A DNA stretch of 64,000 nucleotides from Epiperipatus broadwayi (Eukaryota; Onychophora; Udeonychophora; Euonychophora; Peripatidae), in contig JAQFVV010012968.1 of assembly GCA_028023455.1 (NCBI GenBank), positions 157,501-221,500 on the forward strand, written 5' to 3'. The translations under genes and the position numbers were made by a program. Shown piece by piece: positions 23,604 to 35,696 of this stretch (the first letter of the stretch is position 1; every line of letters begins with the position of its first letter). The notes under the pieces were generated by a model. That model was not told the DNA's origin. It did no database searches and worked only from the letters and a program-made list of their open reading frames with translations.

Positions 23604-25500
23604 TCCTTATTTCACAAAGCATTATGTTTTACAACAAACAGTTAACATTGCTTCAGTTCATCATAAGTTCCATTTTTTCTGTCATTGCATGTTTATAATG
23701 TAATATATTCCTTTTTTTTTCTTTTTGTATTAATCATCAATTGTAGTAATAAATTAAAACTGATTTATAGGCTTTATGACACATTCTGGTATGTTTGTAT
23801 ATTAGTAATAGCAGAAATGTATTTTTTTTCAGGTTTTTTTTTTAATTTCCAAATTGTATTTATAATTCATTTTGTAAATATATAATGATTATATAGATAT
23901 TTTTGTTTAAATGTTGCAAAATTATGTCATAGGAGACATGGAATATTTTACACCTCTCACAGTTTTATTGTTTGTTTGTTATTAATTTTTAAAAGATATT
24001 TTTAATAAAATATAATGAAATATATCGTAATAAATTACTTATCTAAAGCATATATATAATATAGGTTTTGTATTGAGCTCTCTATATTAAATGACTGTTG
24101 AAATATTTATCGAAATGATGTAAATGTTCAACTTTATATTACACTCAAAATATAAAAAAAATGATATTTATATAATTTTATTTTTATTTGCATAGTACAA
24201 TATCTATCTGTTATTACATACTTTTAAATGATATTTGTTCTCGATTATTTTATTTTTTATATAAATTTTATATAATCTATACTAAATTGTATATTAAATA
24301 TAATATTACATAATTATGAATTAGAAATTGAGATAAAAATAAATTATTGAAAATATTGAATATTTATTTCACAATCTTTTAAACATATGTAATACTTTTA
24401 AGATATTAATATTGTACGAAAATTATAAATCAATAAGATAATTTAGATTTATTTCATTGTATATATATATATTATTGACAACATTATATAAATACCATGC
24501 TTGGTTTCACATTGTTTTACAAATACTTATAATAATATTAATAAATATATAACAGAAGATAACGGAAACTAGAATAAACGTCTTAGAAGGGTAGCTTTTC
24601 TAAAAAAATAAATAAAAAAGATTCAATAGATATTTGATTGACTCATGAATAAAATTATAGTTGCCATGGACTTTTACAAAATGAATTTAAATTTCAAAAG
24701 AATGAAGAAAAAATATAAAGCCGGTTAAAATATAGAAGCTTAAAATTAAATACCAAGTTCGTTTATGAGTAAGAAAGTAGGATTTAATTTAAGCAGCGTC
24801 TTATACAAAAAGTTGTTAAACTTTCTATCTATTCATACATCCATCTAGCTGCTCATATATGTAGAAAGACGCACATCATGCCTAGGTCATGATCATTTTT
24901 TTAAACTGTATATATATATATAATATTATAAATCGATGTCTGTATTTCTTCAAAATAATGTACGCAAATTTATAAATAAATATTTAAAAATACAGTATTT
25001 AAAAGCTTATAATATATATATATATAAGTTTTATCAATTTACATTAATCATGTTGTTTTAAATGAAGTTGGTTAAATTTGCTTATAGTAGTTTATTTCTG
25101 ACTGATCCAAGTGAAGATATTTTTACCTAAAATGTTAATAAATGAAATATTTGAATTAACTAAAAGTTGACTATATCAACAGATTCTGCAAAACTTATTT
25201 GTTGAATACCATTATTAATATAATTTTTATTATATATACTATATAGTATATCGTTAGAATATTTATTTATATATTATCATATGAAATAAGGTATTTCTTA
25301 TGCTGATTCCAGTAGTACTAGAAAACTCAAAATATATTTGATTAAATGTCAACCTCTATAGGCATTGGGAAAAAAAGATTGAATCATGTTTCATTAATGA
25401 TATTACTCCATTTATTAATTATGCTATGATGATTACTACTTATCTCTTACAGAAAATGTACTAATATTAATGTTGTATATGTATTTTAATGGTTGTATGT
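23604..25500. other. AT-rich stretch without recognisable genes
   Basis: Short (TA)n runs lie near 24460, 24908 and 25011. The sequence immediately before 25500 should be the body of the PLE whose 3' hairpin follows, but I could not read any PLE protein motif in it. Confidence 0.35.
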
Positions 25501-25520
25501 TTATATGTGTTCAAATTTTG

Positions 25521-25575
25521 TAGATCTGATGAAGACTGCATGGTACAGTCGAAACTGCTATCAATAATAAAAGTT
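25521..25575 (+). ncRNA. Hammerhead-like hairpin with poly(A) signal (retroelement 3' end type)
   Basis: CTGATGA is at 25526-25532, then an extra A, a perfect five-base stem GACTG/CAGTC around CATGGTA, then GAAA at 25551-25554. One extra A between the core and stem II departs from the hammerhead consensus, so activity is doubtful. AATAATAAAAG follows at once, resembling a polyadenylation signal. I recall similar CTGATGA-A-stem-GAAAC hairpins at 3' ends of Penelope-like elements, which makes this a candidate tail of a lost copy. Confidence 0.55.
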
Positions 25576-25619
25576 TTTTTGCTAAAAAGTGAAGTGTATG
25601 AGTTTTTTGGAATTCAATA

Positions 25620-27630
25620 TTATATATATATAATTTATGTTATTTAACATGCAAAAGTGTCACAACAATTAATATTTTATAGCAAAATCATGGTTATTAT
25701 TTTTAAAACAAATAAGTTTGAAATTAGATAGGGGCAATAAAATGAAATGTAGAAAAATTAAAAATACTTAATCCATAATAAAATGCAAAAAAAAAAAAAA
25801 AACCTCACAAAAGGGTATTTATAATAAATAAATAAGACAATAATAAACCTCAAAATAAATGCAGAACATCGAAAGTAAGATTACAATTTATTTTATTAAA
25901 TCTCATTATAAATACCAATATAAATTGATTATATTTTGCTTGCTAACATAAATTATAGTGCTTCGAATTGAAAGTCTGAATTTGCAAATTTCTTAAATTA
26001 ATAAAATTATATTGTTTTTTTATTACTCACACATATTTGTAGAATATAATCATTATGAGATTTTTTATGTATGCCTTAATGTAGTTTATCACTAATATTA
26101 TATGATTTTTCTCCCTTAATAATTTTATTTGTCCTAAAAACAGCAATTTTAATTTTTTCACATAAGAGCATGCATTGTGATATTTTCGTTTTTTCAAACT
26201 ATATTGTATCTAAAGTTGTGTTATTAGTATGTTTTAGATAAAGTACATATAGATAGTTATCATTTTCTCATAACTAATGAATTGGGGGTTTTGTCTAAAG
26301 ATATATTGTATCCATGGCAATTGGGTTCAAGTCTTTTCATATATGCTAATGGACAATACTGAACAACAACATCACATAACATTTTCAGCTTATCTATTTG
26401 ATAGTAAAGTAGTACATTTTATATTAAAGCTATCTACTGTGTGGGTGGGGGATAGAAAAGTAACTAATTTTATAATAAAATATTATTTATTTAATTTAAA
26501 GATTAATAACTTTCAATATTATTATCCATTTGATGCAATACATATCTAAATTTGTTTTTCACTTTTAAGAGTAGTCCAGAAGCACTAGCAAAGTTGTCTT
26601 TTTTTACCATTTTTAAATCTGCAAAAAAAGTTTGAAGCATTTTTTTTCATTTGAGAGAATAAAGAATTATCACATGAAGTAAGAATGAGTGAATATGACT
26701 GATGGATAAGCTCTATTAAGCTGAATTTAATTTAAAATTGCTTCACAATATGGCTGAGAAATAAACTGGATTAAGTTGAATTTAATTTAAAATTGTTTCA
26801 CACTCAATGCTTTGTATGCTAACACTTTAGTTTGATAAATCTTGCACTCCTCACTTTGCCACAAAACAGGATGTGTACATTTTGTAGCATCACATAAAAT
26901 ATTTGAGAACTTGCAGTTAAAATGTCTGACCATTAGAAACTAATTTTGTGAGAAAAATACCATTAATCAAAAAAAGGAAAAAAACAGCCTTCTCTTGAGG
27001 TTGGACATCACTTATCATGCTTTTTAGTGATTGTAGTGAATTTAACACTCCCATTAAACCATTCATAGACTTATATTTTTTCAAGATCAGCTTGTTCGTA
27101 ATATATTACAAACATTATAACTATTTATCTTATTATTTGTCATAACAGAATGCAGAATTTTATATTCCAATTACATGAACCACACTTATAAGAAATGTGC
27201 TATGTGGTGCCATGATTATATACAGTAACCACATTTAGCAGATGGATGCAGAAGGTTCCCTGAAAGAGATATGTAGGAGCAGAAACATATACTACAATAG
27301 GTGTGCACACCATATATTTCAGTTATTTTTTGGTGTTTCCTCATGATATAATAATATAGTATCCACATTGCCAAACCATTATCAGGATTTTGTTTTTATA
27401 AAATACTGGACTCAAAACTAGTATTATTACACTCTTGTATTTAGCATCCATCTTTTTCTCATTTATTCTACTTAAACTTAGGTTATGTTAACTCAAGGCC
27501 TATCTTATTAAATGGAAAAATTACTATAACATTATCTCATGATTTTATTCATTGTACTGACATGTCAACAAATTATATTGAAATACTAAACTATATAGAA
27601 CATAGATTTTAAACACATACACACTTTTGT
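25620..27630. other. Mostly featureless stretch with a 54-bp tandem duplication
   Basis: Two copies of AATTTAATTTAAAATTG, with shared flanks, lie near 26722 and 26776. The 90-codon frame at 26277-26549 matches nothing I recognise. Base complexity rises from about 26230 onward, which may mean an unrecognised decayed element, but no motif was found. Confidence 0.35.
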
Positions 27631-27634
27631 ATGA

Positions 27635-27830
27635 CACATTTATTATAAACTTAAATACATTAAGGCATTAATAAAATATAATACAGTTATTAAAAAAGTA
27701 TACTTCTAAATTAAAAAAAAAGGAATCGTCTTACTGATCTTGCCTTGAGTGTGCAATCCCAAAATAGCTTTATTCATAGAGATAGATTTACACAGATATT
27801 TTTAATTTAAATTTGTAAAAGTTACTAATA
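27635..27830 (+). repeat. Dispersed direct repeat, copy 1
   Basis: ATGACACATTTATTATAAAC through CTGATCTTGCCTTGAGTGTG and TTATTCATAGAGATAGATTT is repeated, with about 20-25% change, at 28201-28405. The pair flanks a 370-bp segment that includes a fossil hammerhead core. These could be long terminal or sub-terminal repeats of one small element, or a tandem duplication. Confidence 0.65.
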
Positions 27831-27879
27831 TATTTGTATAAAGTAGTTTGCATCAAAGTTTTGAGGGTCAAGATATTGT

Positions 27880-27934
27880 GATCTGGGCTTACTGATTAGT
27901 GTTGGTTCTGTACAAAAATGCATCTTTGGAATTA
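27880..27934 (+). ncRNA. Fossil hammerhead motif d
   Basis: ATCTGGGCTTACTGATTAGT, then GTTGGTTCTGTACAAAAATG and CATCTTTGGA, align base for base with the intact motif at 33112-33165 (CCTGGGCCAACTGATGAGTG, CTGGTTCAGCACGAAATGCA, TCTTGG). The changes CTGATGAG to CTGATTAG and CGAAA to CAAAA remove essential core bases, so this copy must be inactive. It shows that the 33-kb motif belongs to a dispersed family. Confidence 0.7.
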
Positions 27935-28075
27935 CTTTTTTTCACATCTTTGATCATAGGTTTTAGTAATGTGTGATGGAATATAAATGAAATATATTAT
28001 ATTTAAAAATATAGTATATATGAAGTTAAGTTCAAGTACCTTTAAAAAACATACTTAAAAAAGGCAGTGAATATT

Positions 28076-28200
28076 TCTAATGCATTCATAGTATGAGAGA
28101 TTGTCTGAATTTTGGGCTAATGGATGATTGTTATACATATGAGCTAAGATAAAAGATGCACTGATAAAAACAAAATACTTGCAAATATATAGGCAGATCT
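28076..28200 (+). repeat. Dispersed repeat shared with 45195-45310
   Basis: AGTATGAGAGATTGT, GGGCTAATGGATGATTGTTA and GATGCACTGATAAAAACAAA match 45195-45310 (AGTGTGAGAAGTTAG, GGGCTGATGGACAGTTGTGA, GATACACTGATAAAAACAAA). No coding content is seen. Both copies are followed by short TA-rich runs, so this may be the end of a family inserted at such sites. Confidence 0.6.
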
Positions 28201-28405
28201 ATGACACAGTTATTATAAACTTACATATATTAATACTTTAATAAAAAACAATGCAGATATAAAAGAAAAAAGTATACTACTAAATTTAAAAAACCGACCA
28301 TTTGACTGATCTTGTGTTGAGGGTGCAAGTCAAAAATGGTTGTTATTCATATAGGCAAATTCATACAAATGTTTAGAATTCAGTTTTATAAATTTGTATT
28401 TCGAT
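28201..28405 (+). repeat. Dispersed direct repeat, copy 2
   Basis: This is the partner of 27635-27830, sharing ATGACACAGTTATTATAAAC, the AAAAGTATACT block, ACTGATCTTG.GTTGAG and GTTATTCATATAGGCAAATT. It lies just upstream of the Ty3/gypsy pol relic. Confidence 0.65.
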
Positions 28406-28959
28406 TTTTTTTTTTTTAATTTTTAAACTATTTGCTATTGAAACTACAGGAAAAAATTAGACTATTCTGGTGAGCATGTGTGAGTCTTCTACTTATCATA
28501 ACTTACAAAATCGCAAATTGTAAATGCATATTTCAACATCAAGCTTCTAATTATAATATAAAGATAGAAGGGAATGATAAAGCAGAAGATTACCACATCT
28601 GATTAAGAAATGGCATTGGTCTGCAATTTTAAGATATTTTTGAGAAGACAGTAATTGTTTCATCTATAGTATACAGGTTCATAAACTAAGGATAATCTAT
28701 TAGACACAAGTATAACATTTGAATGCATCATTTCCAAGCATCACTAGAATATATCCCCAAATAGACTGAACCTTTGCTTAAAATAAAAATTAATATTATT
28801 AACAACTAAGGTCAAAGTATAAATATCAATCAAGTTGTAATCTTAAATAGGCATTACTCAAAGGGACAATTATCAAATAAGCAAAGAACTCTCTATAGCC
28901 ATAACTATAACAGAGTTTCCACAGTCTGCAAATAAGTATAACTTGTCATTTTTTTCATT

Positions 28960-31810
28960 GAAAGGGTCAATTTGAAGCTGCTTGCCTTTCATAAAAATAG
29001 GTTAATAACAGCTCTTTTAATAAAAAATAAAGCCAATATTTTTTTTAATAGAGAATTTAATGTCACTCTTTACTCAGAATTATCTTCCAAGGAGCAAGTT
29101 AGTATTGATGACATTTTTATGACAATGGAGATTGGTTTTGATTCTATCATCTCCATTATATGCAATAAAGAGACATTTTTTTAGTTTGCCAATGAATTAA
29201 TATATGATTATCAGGACAAATTAAGCAACATTTTGAGAGAAACAGTCATAACATTCCAATGAGGTTCTAAATTCATATAGTCGCTAATGCTAGTATTCTA
29301 CAAAGAATATATCAACTTAATAAGCCATAGCTAGTTGAAATACTTTGACTATTCTTTAATTAGTGTAAATCAATTTTCAACTGTCATCATTAACCTTGTA
29401 AAGAATATGACAAATTATTTGAATCATGATATGAATTACAACTATTGACCTTTGTGTTGAGAAAAAAAGTTGTCAAGGAGTTGAGTATAAGCTGATGGAG
29501 TTATAGAACAAATAACATACTTTGAAATGATTTTGCCTATAGTACCATTTCTTAAGTAGAAAGGAAAAAGACATTTGCAAAGCACTTTAAATAGAACTTT
29601 CTCTCTTGATGATGTTTTTTCTACATTTAATTAACCAAGTGTTCTCTACTTAGTGCATGATAATCTATTTTTTTTTAAATTGAACTCAGCACAAATATCT
29701 CCAAGTACCATACATAAAAGACTTTGTTAATTTAATAAAATACATTTGGAACTGTGATCCCCAAGAAATATTACTGTGAATAAGCAATCAATTTTCCACT
29801 GAAATATCGTGGTCATTGATTATTTTGATAATTTTCTGATTGTGGCCCAAAGTAAAGAACAATTCTTAGAAACAAATTTTTAAATAAATGTAAAAATGAA
29901 AATTTGGATAAGTGTTTATTAAAAGCTAAATAAATAGAATTTTTTGCTTTTATAATGACAGAGTTCTATTTTCCACTGAAATTAAAACAAGTACCGAATG
30001 AAAACTTATGAAAGTTTTGATGGTTCTTATTAACTATTATGATAGTTTATACTTAGCACAAAATTGAGGTTACCTAATTTTTATATTGACTGCTTGATAA
30101 AAAACTGGAAATGGGCAATAAATACATCTAAGCTCTTACCAAATTCAAATAAAAAGCTGATGTGGATAAATTAATCAATTATTGTTCAAAGATAGAATTG
30201 CTGTTTATGTGTGATATTTCAACTGTTGCTATTGAATCAGTTTTAACTTACCACAACAATAATGGTCAGATCTACTTATCATATTTATGTATTACAACTT
30301 AGCTCTAGCTGAATAAAACTATTCTTAAATAGAAGTTCCAGCATTGGCTGTGTGTATCAAGTAAAAGTTTTCTTAATGCATTTACAGACCATATTTAATG
30401 CTAAAAGTATTTTGTAGCATGTTTCTGATTGCATGCTGAAATAGTATAAAAAAATTTGAATTGATATGACTACAGTTTTAAATAGAACATGTTCAGAGAG
30501 AGGAAAATTTCTCATGTTGGTGCACTCAATCTCCAATCTGATAACAATAAGTATGAAATATGATGGCACACTGAATGGCTAATTATTCCAGGTTTGAGCT
30601 ATTGAGAAAGTAAGATATTCTCAACATGGCTAGTTAATAAATCTCCACATGAATATAAAACATTTTAGCAAGAAAGTCATGAAGTACCCACTATGAATAA
30701 AAATATATTATGGAGTGCAGAGTTGTTGTTCGGCCCAAGATCTTTGCACTCTGGTCACCCAGGTATAACAACAATGAAGGAATTATGGCTAAGTCATGAC
30801 TATAGTGTACCACTTTATATTTAGACATTAAGTCATAGATATGCAAATTAAATTAAAATTCCTGCTAAAACAAGAATCATTACTTGGCTTTCAGCAATAG
30901 AGCTCCAGGAAATTCTATATTTAAATGATGCTGGTTCATGGAAAAAAAAAACTATTTCTAACTGATATCTTTTTGAAGTGGTTGGAGGTGTTGGAAATAT
31001 ACCCTTTTGCTACTGTCATAGAAAATTATCTGCTATGCATGGTTTTTCTATAGCCACTATTTTGACAATAAAACAGATTTTATATCCCATTAGCTACATC
31101 TGTGTGAAAAATATATTAAACATATATTGACTCTATTGTTCAATCCTGGAAGCTATGTAAGATTGAACAATGGTTTAAGTGACCAAAAAAATCTACAAAA
31201 GTTATCAGCAAGTGATTGGAATATAAGCTTTCAGAAGACAGTTAATGTGGCTGTAATATTTTCAATTATCAGTAAGAAACACCAAATGAAATGTTGATGA
31301 TTATACATTAAAAATTAAATTACCCATTTTTACACCTAGTGAATATAATAAAGAACATGTGCAGAAATAATTACTTCTTCAAAGTTGAGCAAAAGATTTT
31401 ATATCACATATAACTGGAGAAAAAATTGAATAATGGCTACTATGATTGCCAGAAGAAATTAGCACTTTTAGTAGTGAATGTAGGAGAATTCCAAATCCAC
31501 AAATATCCTGGACATCAATTACACATCAATTATCACTGAATAGAACTATGGAGCAGCAATTAACTTGTCTCTAAATGAAAATCATCAGTATTTTCTGTAA
31601 TGATAGACAAGAAGCAGACCAAACAGAAGATACATTACTTGTTGATGAAAAAGAATCACTTACCAGTTCTGAAATTTGAAGAAGACAGAATCCTATCATA
31701 AGAATCAGTGCAAGACACTTTATATATCTAATCATTATTTTTACTTCACTTGACTGGAGGAGGGAGGTGCTTAAATGAAGGACTACTGCTCATCTCATCA
31801 TATCTTCAAT
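28960..31810 (+). pseudogene. Ty3/gypsy retrotransposon pol relic (RT, RNase H, integrase)
   Basis: Plus-strand motifs lie in canonical gypsy order. Reverse transcriptase: at 29806-29880 the frame reads IVVIDYFDNFLIVAQSKEQF, with YFDN in place of the YLDD/YVDD catalytic box, and then LET. RNase H: at 30210-30245 CDISTVAIESVL stands for CDAS..GIGAVL. Integrase: at 30747-30785 HSGHPGITTMKEL is the H2C2 zinc-finger start HxxHxGI..MK, preceded in frame by ILWSAELL for ILWG.RVV. A 70-codon open stretch at 28972-29184 lies upstream and might be pre-RT sequence, though I could not match it. Stops interrupt everything and the YxDD aspartate is lost, so it is dead. The end near 31810 is uncertain, and no LTR was identified on either side. 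Confidence 0.78.
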
Positions 31811-32449
31811 AAATGTGTTCAATTGGATTGCATAAGGAGAATGAAAATTAGCAGATTATTTGTTGCAATAACTGATTACAAAAAATACTAAAATAAGTAA
31901 TAAGAACAGGTATTAATTAATCTAAAAGTTTATCTGCTGTTTCTAACAGCTAAATGAAAGATGAGTACACCTCAAGGAAAATTATTTTTAGATGAAGCAT
32001 ATTCTGGAAGAGTCATATTTCAAAGTAGTGAAAATATTTTAGTTGCATTCACCGTTTTAATGCAAGTGATTAAATATGTTGTGATTACTTTGTACAGGTG
32101 ATAATGGTAACGTCTGGAAAATGTTTCTGATGGAAACAGAACATTACATGTTGAAAGTGTTCAGTCACATTTTACCTCAAACTTGTCAAGAACTAAATGA
32201 ATTCACAATGATGTGATTACTCATATCATTAAAAAGATTAAATAAAAACTTTAAAATAAAATAATATAATGTCTGTATATAATACACAATAGGTTTAAAT
32301 ATGAATAGTAAAAATCATGGCAGTATTTTCTTTATTGCAATCATATTAATTTTAAAGGAAAATAAAATCAAAAGAATGAAATGTATGTTGACAAATTGAA
32401 AATTTGTTGAATAAATGAATCAAAAGGCTAAATTATGGGATTAATTTAA
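31811..32449. other. Stretch without recognisable features
   Basis: This is possibly the degraded 3' part of the gypsy relic. Lines such as 32100-32220 have near-normal base complexity but no motif I can name. Confidence 0.35.
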
Positions 32450-32808
32450 AGTTTAGAATATTTCTAAATCACCTACAATTTATTTTAATTCCAATAAAAA
32501 AAAAATATTGAAATAATCTTGTTAAACTTTATCGAATAAACAGGTAATTATAAAAAAAAAGCTAAATAATATAATTAATACAAAGGAAAGACTGGGACTA
32601 CTCAAAGAAAATTTGAAATAGAAAATAAATAAAGTTTAGAATACTTATAATCACCTACAATTTATTTTAATTGTAATAAAAAATAATAATATTGAGAAAC
32701 CTTGTTAAAATTTATTGGATAAACAAGAAATTATAAAAAAAAAGTTAAACGATATAATTAATACAAACGCGAAGGCTGAGATCACTCAGATAAGATTTGA
32801 CATAAAAA
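32450..32808 (+). repeat. Tandem duplication of a 180-bp unit
   Basis: Copy 1 (32450-32630) and copy 2 (32631-32808) share AAAGTTTAGAATA, CACCTACAATTTATTTTAAT, the GGATAAACA/CGAATAAACA block and ATATAATTAATACAAA. Divergence is about 15%, with small indels in the A-runs. There is no coding content. Confidence 0.85.
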
Positions 32809-33086
32809 ATAATATTTGATATTAAATATTGCCGATAAAAGACATAAAAGGAATTATTTTCAGTCAAAGTTTTCTCTAAGTGCAGGAATGAAATGTATGC
32901 TCTTCTGTATTTATTTATTGTGTTATTTATTTTTTAAAAAAATGTTTGCGATTACAAAAGCAATTATGTTTAGAGAATATTCTGTAATTTAAGTACTTAA
33001 ATTACAACTTCATATTCAGTATTCTATAAGTTTGGCAATAGTAAAAGATAAAAGTAACAATTTACTCTAGATAAATACTTTGCATA

Positions 33087-33190
33087 CAATAAAGATATAT
33101 ATGAGAGATAGTGACCTGGGCCAACTGATGAGTGCTGGTTCAGCACGAAATGCATCTTGGGGGGCATTTGTCTTTTATTGTATCTTTATT
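33087..33190 (+). ncRNA. Hammerhead ribozyme motif c, canonical core
   Basis: CTGATGAG is at 33125-33132. Stem II is a perfect six-base pairing GTGCTG/CAGCAC around a GTT loop (33132-33146). GAAA is at 33147-33150. CCAA just 5' of the core pairs with TTGG at 33157-33160, giving inner stem I. Between GAAA and TTGG lies TGCATC, a palindromic TGCA giving almost no monomeric stem III, so dimer action is likely; cleavage would follow ATC. Outside, ACAATAAAGATA at 33087 can pair with the segment after 33175 (TATTGTATCTTTA), extending the fold. The core is intact by sequence. No PLE coding sequence lies next to it, so this may be a short independent ribozyme repeat. Confidence 0.82.
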
Positions 33191-33370
33191 TATATGAATT
33201 TAAAAAGAATGGGGAAGTACGGAGGTGTTTATTATTTCTATTTTTATATAATATATTCAGGATTTATTATTTCTAAGAATATGTTTACAGTCCAAATAAC
33301 CACTACCCTCATTACTGCCAAAATCAGCATATTAATAAATAAATAAAAACGAAATTGATCACATATTTAT

Positions 33371-33614
33371 TTTACTTTGGATAGATCTTATAGTTAGAAA
33401 TCTATTACGATAATTTAAAGTTATGATTATAAATTTATTTAATGCACATTGATTACATTGATTACATAGAAAGTAGTTGAAATAAAGAAGGTTCCCCTTT
33501 TTTCTTCCAATGTGTAAGGTTGTGGTTAAGACCTGTAGATGTCCCTACCTTCGCATTTTCAACCGCACATGCTTTAGGTTTATTGCCTTAGTAAATATTA
33601 TTTACTTTGGATAG
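33371..33614 (+). mobile_element. Possible SINE-like insertion between 14-bp direct repeats
   Basis: TTTACTTTGGATAG occurs exactly at 33371-33384 and 33601-33614, bracketing about 216 bp. The second half of the insert is richer in G+C. It contains GGTTGTGGTTAAGACC, which resembles a tRNA D-arm, and CAACCGCACATGCTTTAGGT further on, which resembles the region near the T-arm of tRNA-related SINE heads I recall from cephalopods (AACCACATGGTTC...GGTTC). No cloverleaf can be completed and no poly(A) tail is seen. The direct repeats are the firm part; the SINE assignment is inference. Confidence 0.45.
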
Positions 33615-34600
33615 GAAAACTTTCTTCCTATACTAGCAGTCTGTTTTTTTTTCTTTTTCTTTTTTTGTGTTTGGTAAAATATATTTGCTGTAAATTTATA
33701 ACTTGTTGCATTATCACTCTATTTGTATTTCTATGGATAAATTTTTAACTTCAATTGCATCAGGTGTCATAATTTACTTAGACTTTGTAATTTTATATTT
33801 GTTTTTTAATGCTTTTTCTTTCTATAATAATAAACAATAATATCATTATCCAGATCCAGTTATCAACATGAATAGATAAGATGTGCTTCGTGGTAAACAT
33901 CACCCATAACAAATCACAATGTTGTGAACATAAATACCTAACTGTTGATTAATAAATAATAATGAGCTCTGCATTACTAGCTGAGTGATTGCTTGAGAAA
34001 TCATAATTTATGACTCAGTATAAATTGACAATTTTTTGTGTATGGGTATAAGAAACATATTAATTGTGTATCAGACAAATCAAAGAAAATCTGCACTCAA
34101 TATAATTTTGAAGGCCATAGCACACTATGAAGAATGTGTAATCTCAATGAAACCCTGAATGTTAAAGATTGAAAACCAAAAACTGCATCTAGAAATCATT
34201 GTGGAAGTCATCCCATTGAAAAGTAATTAAAAGAGTAAAAATTGATGAATAGAAAGGGAAAAAAATAAATCTATAGCAAACCATGTATTTATCAATAAAT
34301 ATATATTTAATTAGGAAGAGACAACAATATTGGACAAACAATACAATGTATAACTAAGCAAATTTAAAGAAGCTGTAAAATTTCAGGAAAACTCCATAAG
34401 TCAACCATGTATGATAAATTATAATGTGAAAACCACTCATTAATCTTTACTTTAGAAAAAAGGTAGAACAACTAGGAGGAAACTTATATATAAATATGAA
34501 ATATTGTCTTTGACAGAATAACATAGTTGGTTGGAACATCATTTTTAATTCAGTATTCACAAATATATATGTCACTGCCTCCCCTCATGTTAATAGTATT
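33615..34600. other. AT-rich stretch without recognisable features
   Basis: The sequence from 33860 to 34600 has moderate complexity but no readable protein motif in any frame. Confidence 0.35.
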
Positions 34601-34617
34601 ACCATTTAGGTCAGTAA

Positions 34618-34656
34618 TACCTGAAGAAGAGATAAGAATTATATCTGCTTAAACAT
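34618..34656 (+). ncRNA. Weak hammerhead-like hairpin
   Basis: ACCTGAAGAAGAGATAAGAA, then TTATATCTGCTTAAACATTG, resembles the CTGAAGAAG-stem-CGAAAC hairpin near 3' ends of some PLEs. AGAT/ATCT can pair, but both the core and GAAA are altered. No neighbouring nuclease relic was found. This is recorded as a possible fossil only. Confidence 0.25.
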
Positions 34657-34659
34657 TGT

Positions 34660-35690
34660 GTTATATGACAATAGTTGACTATATTTGAATGGCTTTCATA
34701 GAGTTTTAATTTTTCTAAAAACACTTAACAATTAATACTAAATGATGAAAATGGACAAAAATATAATTACAAGCAGAATATCATCATCACAAATTTTTAG
34801 ACAAACACTAGATGTCTTTGCTATTTGATTTAAGTTGCTATATTAACTCTATTATTTTAATTTTATTGTCTGATTTCAGGATTAATGATACATATTATAT
34901 CTAAAAAAAGTCATGCAGTCATTTTTTTTGGAACATGAAAGGTAGAAACAGAAAATTCTTTCATTCTCAAAAGTCTAACATTTTAACAGTGAATCTATGA
35001 CCACATGAAAACAAAGAAGTATATTTATTTCCAGTGCAAGAGCACTATCTAGAAACAAGAAAGTAATATGCAAATAAGCAAATATTGAAACATGTAATGA
35101 AATATAAAACAAATAATGGGGTAGTGTGTTTGGCTTGTCATTAAGGACTGAAAAAAATGTACTCCCTAGTAGAAGCATAAATATTAATACTAGAATTTGG
35201 ATATTGAAACCATATATGAAAGAATTGACTTTGTATTATGTATATAGTATTAAATCTTTTATTGTAACATTATAAACATTTAAGCATTTAAATATTTATG
35301 CAGTGGCTAAACACTATGGTAGAATGAAATATGTAACTTAAGAAGTTAATTCACTATATTTTTGATTTGCATTCCATAACTTACATGTTATCAACTTAGT
35401 GAAAAAAATCATGACTGACCTCTCTCAATATATATATATAATTGAATATTTATAAATGCAGTAATCAGATATATTTTAAAATTTTTATCAACCTAGCGCT
35501 TTCGACTATTCTTGTAGAATTTGTCAACTATCTTTTTGAAAGGCTAACCTTCCCACAATTCTGTGATCTTAACGTTTGCTGACTGCCTGTTAATTAAGTC
35601 ATCTTTGTATTTGTATATTAGCATAGCTTCTTTTATTTTTAAAATATATCTGATGGCTGTATTTATAAATATTCAATTATATATTTATGT
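34660..35690. other. AT-rich stretch without recognisable features
   Basis: The two short frames here (34975-35178 minus and 35563-35754 plus) look compositional. A (TA)n run lies near 35428. Confidence 0.4.
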
Positions 35691-35696
35691 ACATTG

